NCBI GenBank assembly: GCA_009809945.1
Contig: WTPW01000605.1
Location: 1 to 64,000, forward strand
Direction: 5' to 3'
From: Gigaspora margarita
Lineage: Eukaryota; Glomeromycota; Glomeromycetes; Diversisporales; Gigasporaceae
Length of the DNA stretch: 64,000 nt
The position numbers and the translations under genes are program-made. The notes beneath the pieces are model-generated. The model saw only the letters and a program-made list of their open reading frames with translations. It made no database searches and was not told the DNA's origin. Below, one piece after another: positions 58,373 through 64,000 of this stretch (its first letter is position 1; every line of letters starts with the position of its first letter).

Positions 58373-60215
58373 TATGATATCAATATCTTGTGCAATACTC
58401 CTTATACTTGGGCCTTAGAATTATTATTGGAATTTTTTATAGCTTTAAGGCTTTCTTAATAGTATCATTTTGAATAGCTTTGTCTTTTTCAAGCGACATA
58501 ATGAGCAATTTTTATTTTTAATTTTTTTCATTTTTTTAAAATTTAATAATTGGTTATATTTTGTCACATATAAAAAAATAAACTGCAGTTTAAGCACAAG
58601 TTAAAAACAATGAGATTTTAATTTTTATAATATGATTTATTTGTTATACCAAATTGTATTTCCCATTTATTATAAATAGTAAAAATATGCAAACTTTAAC
58701 TTTAACAGTTAATTTGAGTCATGAATATTGGCAATATATTTTTGCATTTCAAAAGAACTTTTTTCAGGCCTTAATAAGTGATGTTAAATATCTTAAAATA
58801 ACCAAATTATTACTCAAGTTATTTAGTCAGTTAAAAAAAAACAAATAATTCAAAAAAAGTTTTAGTAAATGTGTATAATTTTCTTCACTAACTTTTATAT
58901 AAAAAAAATACTACTGATTACTTTAGTGGCAATAACTTTTGACCTGTTGATCAGAACCATATAATTTTGGTACTAATCAATTTGTGTCATTAAGGCAGAT
59001 CATTTGATACCAAAATTGTATAATTCTGATTGACAGATTACAAGATTTTGAAATTGTGCCATAATTGGTAGTTCACTATAATACTCATACCCATCTTAAT
59101 ACAAATTTTTACTTATATAAAATTAAAATTTTAATATAAAATTTTAACCTATTTTTAATATAGAATATTTAATAAAAAATGTTGTTAAATATTGCAGGTT
59201 GCTATATTACAGGTTAATATAATTGACCAATTAGGTTACAGGAACTTGTATAGCAAAAATAAATGAAAATTAGGAGTAATTACAAAAAAAATCAAAAATT
59301 TTAAATATCTTAAAATTTTATTGTATAAACTAGTCTTGGGCTTCTAATTAAAAGTTTTTACTACTTAATTTTGCATATATATATATGTTCTCTAACCCTA
59401 ACTTTAATACTAGTTTGACCCTAATCCTAACTAATAAATTTTTTTTAAATATTAATCTGTAATATTGCAATTTGTTAAATTTAACAAAATTCTAAATAAA
59501 AATTAATATTTTTTATAAAATATTTTTAATATTTTATAATAATTAATAATAAAATTAAAATTTTAAACTAAAAATTTTTATTAAGTTTCAAATTAATTTA
59601 TAAGAGTTTTAAAAAATAGTGCACTATACACTATAGTGACCCCTTTTATGCATCTCAAAATTTTACTAGAGTAATTCTATTGTATTTTTAATAAAAATGC
59701 TCTTCTTCCCTATAAGAAAATTGAACTGAATCAGCACAGGTTGCATCAAATAGGCATGGGTCATAATCCAGCTTGTATAAATATGGTCTGAATTGGTACA
59801 GATTCTGTAGACCATGTGGGACTATATGCCTGTGCCAAATGGACCATAAATAGAATGGGTTTTGCAGCAGTTTACTAGTCAAATGAATATAAATTCATAT
59901 ACTACTGTGATAATGATGTGGATTAACTATTAAACCATAAATTTATATAAGTAATTAATCAAACCCCAAATCAAACCAAACTCAAACTATAAATTTTATA
60001 AAGTTTGAAATCAAACCAAACTCAAATAAAAAAATAAACAAATTCAAACCAAACCCAAATTTCATACAAAGTTTGATTTGAGTTTGATTTGAAGTTTGCA
60101 AACTAGTTTGAGAGTAGTTTGAGCTTGAATAATATAAATATATTTTTAAATTTTAAACAAGTTTCTTACTTCTAACTTTGTATTTAAGTAAACTTGTTTA
60201 AAATATAAAAATATA

Positions 60216-60761
60216 CTATATGTTTCCAAAAATCAGCTACCTTTTACAGACGATTTTGAATACTAAAAATCAGAGGTATTTTTAAATATAATCGATTTTT
60301 GGTTAGTTGCCAATAATTGTTACATAGTAAAGTCTAAATTTTACTTTGTAAATTGATTATTGGCTCTTAAGTAGACTTGTTTGTAAGTCTAAACTACACA
60401 TATGCTGAAAGTCATCAAAATAGGAGTACTTTTTATTATTTGACTTTTAATTTTAAAATTCATCAAATATATTTTGTTAATAAAATTTTAATCTCTTTAT
60501 TGAATGTAAGAATTAAAAATCAATTAATAAAAAGTTCTCCAATTTTATTGTAAATTTCAGAAAATGTATACTTTGATCTTCTAAATAAGTTTACTTAAGT
60601 GATATTAATCAATTTGCTTAGTAAAGTTTGGACTTTACTATATAGCAACTTTTATTGATTATAGAGTAGCTTATTTTTAGATCAAAGATGTTTTTGAGAT
60701 TTTTTACTAATAGAAGGAGGTAGTTTATTTTTAGAAGTAGTTTATGTTTGGCAATATACAG
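60216..60761. mobile_element. Tc1-type MITE (AATAAGCTACC family), copy d
   Basis: CTATATGTTTCCAAAAATCA then GCTACC at the left and complement CTGTATATTGCCAAACATAA at the right, with TA at both sides. Longer than copy c because of an internal stretch shared with copy e (CTCTTTATTGAATGTAA). Confidence 0.75.
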
Positions 60762-60774
60762 TATTTATATTATA

Positions 60775-61230
60775 GTAAGTTTCTGAAAATAAGCTACCTT
60801 TTTTGGGCGATTTTGGACAAAAAATCTGGGGTTATTTATTTTAAATAAAATCAATTTTTGGTCAACACCAATAGTAGTTACATAGTAAAGTCTAAATTCT
60901 ACAATATAAATCTATTATTGGCGCTTAAGTAAACTTATTTTTTTGTTAATAAAAATTTAATCTCTTTATTGAATGTAAATATTAAAATCCAATTAATAAA
61001 AAGTTCTTCAATTTCATTATAAATTTTAAGATATACGTATTTTGATCTTCTGAATAAGTTTACTTAAGTGACTTTAATCAATTTACTTAGTAAAATTTGG
61101 ACTTTACTATGTAGCAACTTTCATAAATCATAGTTAGCTTATTTTTGAATCAAAGACAATTTTGCATTTCTTGACCAAAAGAGAGAAGGTAGTTTATTTT
61201 TAGAGTTAGTTTATTTTTAGCAATATACAG
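60775..61230. mobile_element. Tc1-type MITE (AATAAGCTACC family), copy e
   Basis: GTAAGTTTCTGAAAATAAGC then TACC at the left (end partly decayed) and complement CTGTATATTGCTAAAAATAA at the right, with TA at both sides. Lies directly after copy d, 13 bp apart. Confidence 0.7.
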
Positions 61231-61839
61231 TATTCAAACTCAAACTAGTTTGCAAACTTCAAACTCAAATCCAAACCAAACTCAAATTTAACTAAAAAGT
61301 TTGCTTCAAATCAAACTCAAATATTTTTTTTAATGCTAGTTTGAGATCAGGTTTGATTTGAAATCAAATCAAACTCAAACCTGGCCTAAAGTTTGATTTG
61401 ATCCAGGTTTATAGAAACCCTATAAGTAATTAATATAAGATAAACAAACTAACTGCATATGAAGCAAAATTTTGTAAGAAATTTTTCTTGTTAAGACATA
61501 CAAAGATGCTTTATTAGTAAAATCATAAGATATTGCTTTTTTTAAAAAAAAAATTACTGATCTTTCATTCTTTATAAAACAAGCAACACATATCATAAGC
61601 CAACATGTATGTAATGTACAAATACATGCCATCTGAATGCACCATTTTATATAACATAATATTATGCCCATACTTGGCTATAATGTCCATGCCATTTTTA
61701 CTATGCCATTTCATAAAATGTTTCTGTATGTACTATATAATTTGTGCCATTTCAAGCATTCCCAACACCAACTCATACCACCACCTGTACCACTTTTTTT
61801 ATAGGGCTCATGATGTTATCTTAACTCTACTTTTAAATT

Positions 61840-61915
61840 AATTCTAAACCTAATCTTAACTATAACTCTAACTCTAACCTTCTAACCTCCTAACCTAATC
61901 CTAATTCCAATTATT
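61840..61915. repeat. CTAACC-like short repeats
   Basis: A run of imperfect CTAACC, CTAATC and CTAACT units (as in TAACTCTAACTCTAACC). Similar to telomeric CCCTAA but too irregular for a telomere. 61916-63140 is A+T-rich with no recognised feature. Confidence 0.5.
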
Positions 61916-63159
61916 ATTATTTATATTTGCTACTATAGAGTGCACTATGGTGCATGGTATAAAAATATATAATTATAGAAACTAAAATTAATATATTTTA
62001 TAAATTTTTAGTAGAATTAATAAATTTAATCAAACAAGCTAGCTTTATAACTGGTTAAAAATTTAATATATATTGGCTTAATAAAATTTTTTAATATTAA
62101 TTTATTTTTAACCTTTTAAATTAAATTTACTATTAGTTTACTATGAATATACTATAAATTTTATACAGTACCAGATAGCAAAAACTATTCATTTTTTTTA
62201 GCATTGTTTAATGTCTAATAATTTTACAACAAGTAATTATTTTTAAAAATTCCTTTTATAGATTTATTATTTGTAATTTAAACTACAAATTTGTAAAACA
62301 GATTTTTGATATAATGCTTTTTAAAAAAGTTATAAAGAATTAAATTTTAGCAACTTTTATAGTAAAGCAGAAATTTGGACAGAACAATCGACCAATTAGA
62401 TTGATGCTTGATTATGTGTTTGCGATTTGATTAGTTAATATTTATTGTTTCAAATTACTAAATATAGTATAAAATCCAAAATTTGGTGCTTATTATATAA
62501 AAAAATTATTTTTATATTTTTTAACCAAATATAATTTTGTTATACAAAAATTTGCCAATTAGAATTGTTATACAATTCATAAATTTGGCACCTTTAAAAA
62601 ATATGGATAGTTTTTGCTATCCAGTACTATAGAAATTTAACTATTTTTGAATTTGTATCACTTTATATCAAATCTGTTAATTTTATTTTAATAATTTTTT
62701 TATAATTTTAAATCAAATATAGATTAAAAACAATATAAATTTTTATTATTTTTATTATTATATAATAAATTTATGTTTTTAAATATTTTTTAAATGCTGT
62801 ACTAAATTTATTACTACAAGGTTTGCAATTTGTAATTTTCATTTAAAGCTAATTTATGCCAAATTTTTATAAATAACTTTTGTTAAAATTTTATATAGAA
62901 AAAAATATTAGTATTAAAGAATATTTTAGCAAATTATAATTAAAAATTATTATTTATTGCTATAATATGATTTTTTTTAATTTGTACTAAATTTATTATA
63001 AAGAGCTTATTGATATCTATTAAGAAAAGATATAAATAGTCTCTTAATTATTTTTAGAACTTGAAAACATATGGATTCTATTTTTTAAAAATTGTAGTTG
63101 TTGATAGTATACATTTAATTGCAGAACTAAAAATTCTGATTAAACTATAAAATAAATAT

Positions 63160-63707
63160 ATATATATATATTTTTTAACCTTCAATAGTTGCACTGAACT
63201 ACCTTTTGATAGATTATATACTACATTAAACCTACTTGGGCTTGTTTATCTATGATATACCAACAGAGCCCAACAAATCTTCTAGCTTGTTCTTAACTGC
63301 ATGAACATGGTTCTATAGCCACCCAAAATTGATTTGTTTGTACTAATACTAGAGTGCCAGAGATTTTTGTAGGGTCTATCTAATCCTACTATACTATGAG
63401 TTCATAAAATATTTTCTCAATTTAAACCTTGGTCTTTCACTACATCTCATGACTTCAGATATGCCAAAACAGGTTCTGGTGCAACCTATTTCACAGTCCA
63501 AATTCTCAAATAATGGCTAATAGTACATATTTGTTACTATTACTAGTTTGTATCTCAATCCATTTTTTGTAATGCTATTGCAACCTAGCCTGTATCTCAA
63601 GTCACTATCTTCTTATTGTCTTTATTGTTTGCCTTTAGGAGTAATTGAACTGACAACCTTGTGACTTGTATTCTCAAAGTGTAATCACTATACTATTAAC
63701 CTAAAAG
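63160..63707 (-). mobile_element. tRNA-derived SINE with 16-bp target duplication
   Basis: Perfect 16-bp flanks ACTATAAAATAAATAT (63144-63159, 63708-63723). On the minus strand it starts with a tRNA-like head: A-box-like TTAATAGTATAGTGATTACA and B-box-like GGTTGTCAGTTCAATTAC (63641-63658). The block ACTTGAGATACAGGCTAGGT then TGCA is shared with the SINE at 2771-3678. The 3' end is A/T-rich (AAAAAATATATATATAT). Full-length by its flanks. Confidence 0.9.
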
Positions 63708-64000
63708 ACTATAAAATAAATATTAATTATGCTTGAACAGCTCTAATTTAACCAAAAACAGCTATGATCAGTTTGTTGCTATAAAATTTTTGATGATCTA
63801 ATATTATTTAAAAAAACTAAATAATAAAACCCAGAAAAATTTAGTATAAGACCATATAAAGTTATTTTTAGTTCTCATAACATGAACAAAAAAAAAAGAC
63901 CCAGCTGGCCAGACTTATATTTAAAAATTTTATATGCAAAATTTTATAAATTTTTAAAAATTTTTTTTTTAAAATCCTACTTGACTATTAAAATATATAA

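Larger units (their letters stand above)
59960..61420. mobile_element. CAAACTCAAACC-rich element carrying two nested MITEs
   Basis: Flanked by identical 14-bp stretches TATAAGTAATTAAT (59946-59959, 61421-61434). The right end, complement TAGGGTTTCTATAAACC, resembles the hAT MITE at 53014, but the left end does not mirror it. CAAACTAGTTTGCAAACTTC occurs inverted near both sides. Tc1-type MITE copies d and e are inside. Confidence 0.5.

Noticed and set aside
61840-61915. Telomere or chromosome end
   Set aside because: The CTAACC units are irregular and 2 kb of ordinary repeat DNA follows, including a SINE with intact flanks.

Overview
The window is strongly A+T-rich eukaryotic nuclear DNA with short spliceosomal introns (GT...AG, TACTAAT-like branch sites), little protein coding and very many mobile-element remains. 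The protein families point to an arbuscular mycorrhizal fungus of the Rhizophagus irregularis type (Glomeromycotina). These are tyrosine-kinase-like (TKL) kinases with the N-terminal CPxC...CxxC...NWTSGN block, near-identical TPR and Sel1 arrays, a secreted S41-type protease, and hAT, Tc1 and pogo elements. The species is an inference from these families; nothing here could be searched.

Host genes lie in two islands. Island 1 (about 12.3-20.9 kb) is a signalling cluster. A plus-strand TPR-repeat/TKL kinase gene (12386-17015) carries about 27 TPRs, one clear intron and an unusual amplified C-tail. It is followed by a decayed minus-strand TKL kinase (18256-19462) and a minus-strand Sel1-repeat gene (19766-20865). 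Island 2 is an apparently intact five-exon minus-strand gene (43286-45941) for a secreted S41 protease-like protein of about 614 residues. A decayed Sel1 relic lies at 46935-47285.

The rest is repeats, many with readable ends. 0-12 kb: a SINE inside a TA-flanked MITE (2589-3859), a decayed tandem array (3.95-5.34 kb), a fold-back element (8.8-9.1 kb) and a three-copy satellite of about 0.5 kb units (9.4-11.0 kb). 22-24 kb: two hAT-type non-autonomous elements and a 20-bp minisatellite. 24.27-37.80 kb: a nested stack inside one 13.5-kb hAT-type element with an 8-bp target duplication (7/8). It contains a long palindromic element, a 4.0-kb hAT with a five-exon transposase (and a MITE in its intron), a Harbinger-like MITE holding another hAT MITE, a 5'-truncated LINE, and a Tc1/mariner copy. 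39.16-40.93 kb: a further hAT. 47-64 kb: small MITEs, a satellite whose monomer is two back-to-back palindromes (52.1-54.6 kb), a Tc1-type MITE family with five measurable copies, a TTAA-flanked MITE with matching empty sites, a pogo-like transposase relic (about 56.2-57.3 kb) and a SINE with a perfect 16-bp target duplication (63160-63707).

Overall picture: sparse, fast-changing signalling and secreted-protein genes set in a landscape of repeated element-into-element insertion. Several open frames are broken by CGA-to-TGA changes or by length changes in A-runs. The first suggests cytosine deamination; the second may be real decay or assembly error. No rRNA gene, intact tRNA gene or CRISPR array was seen.
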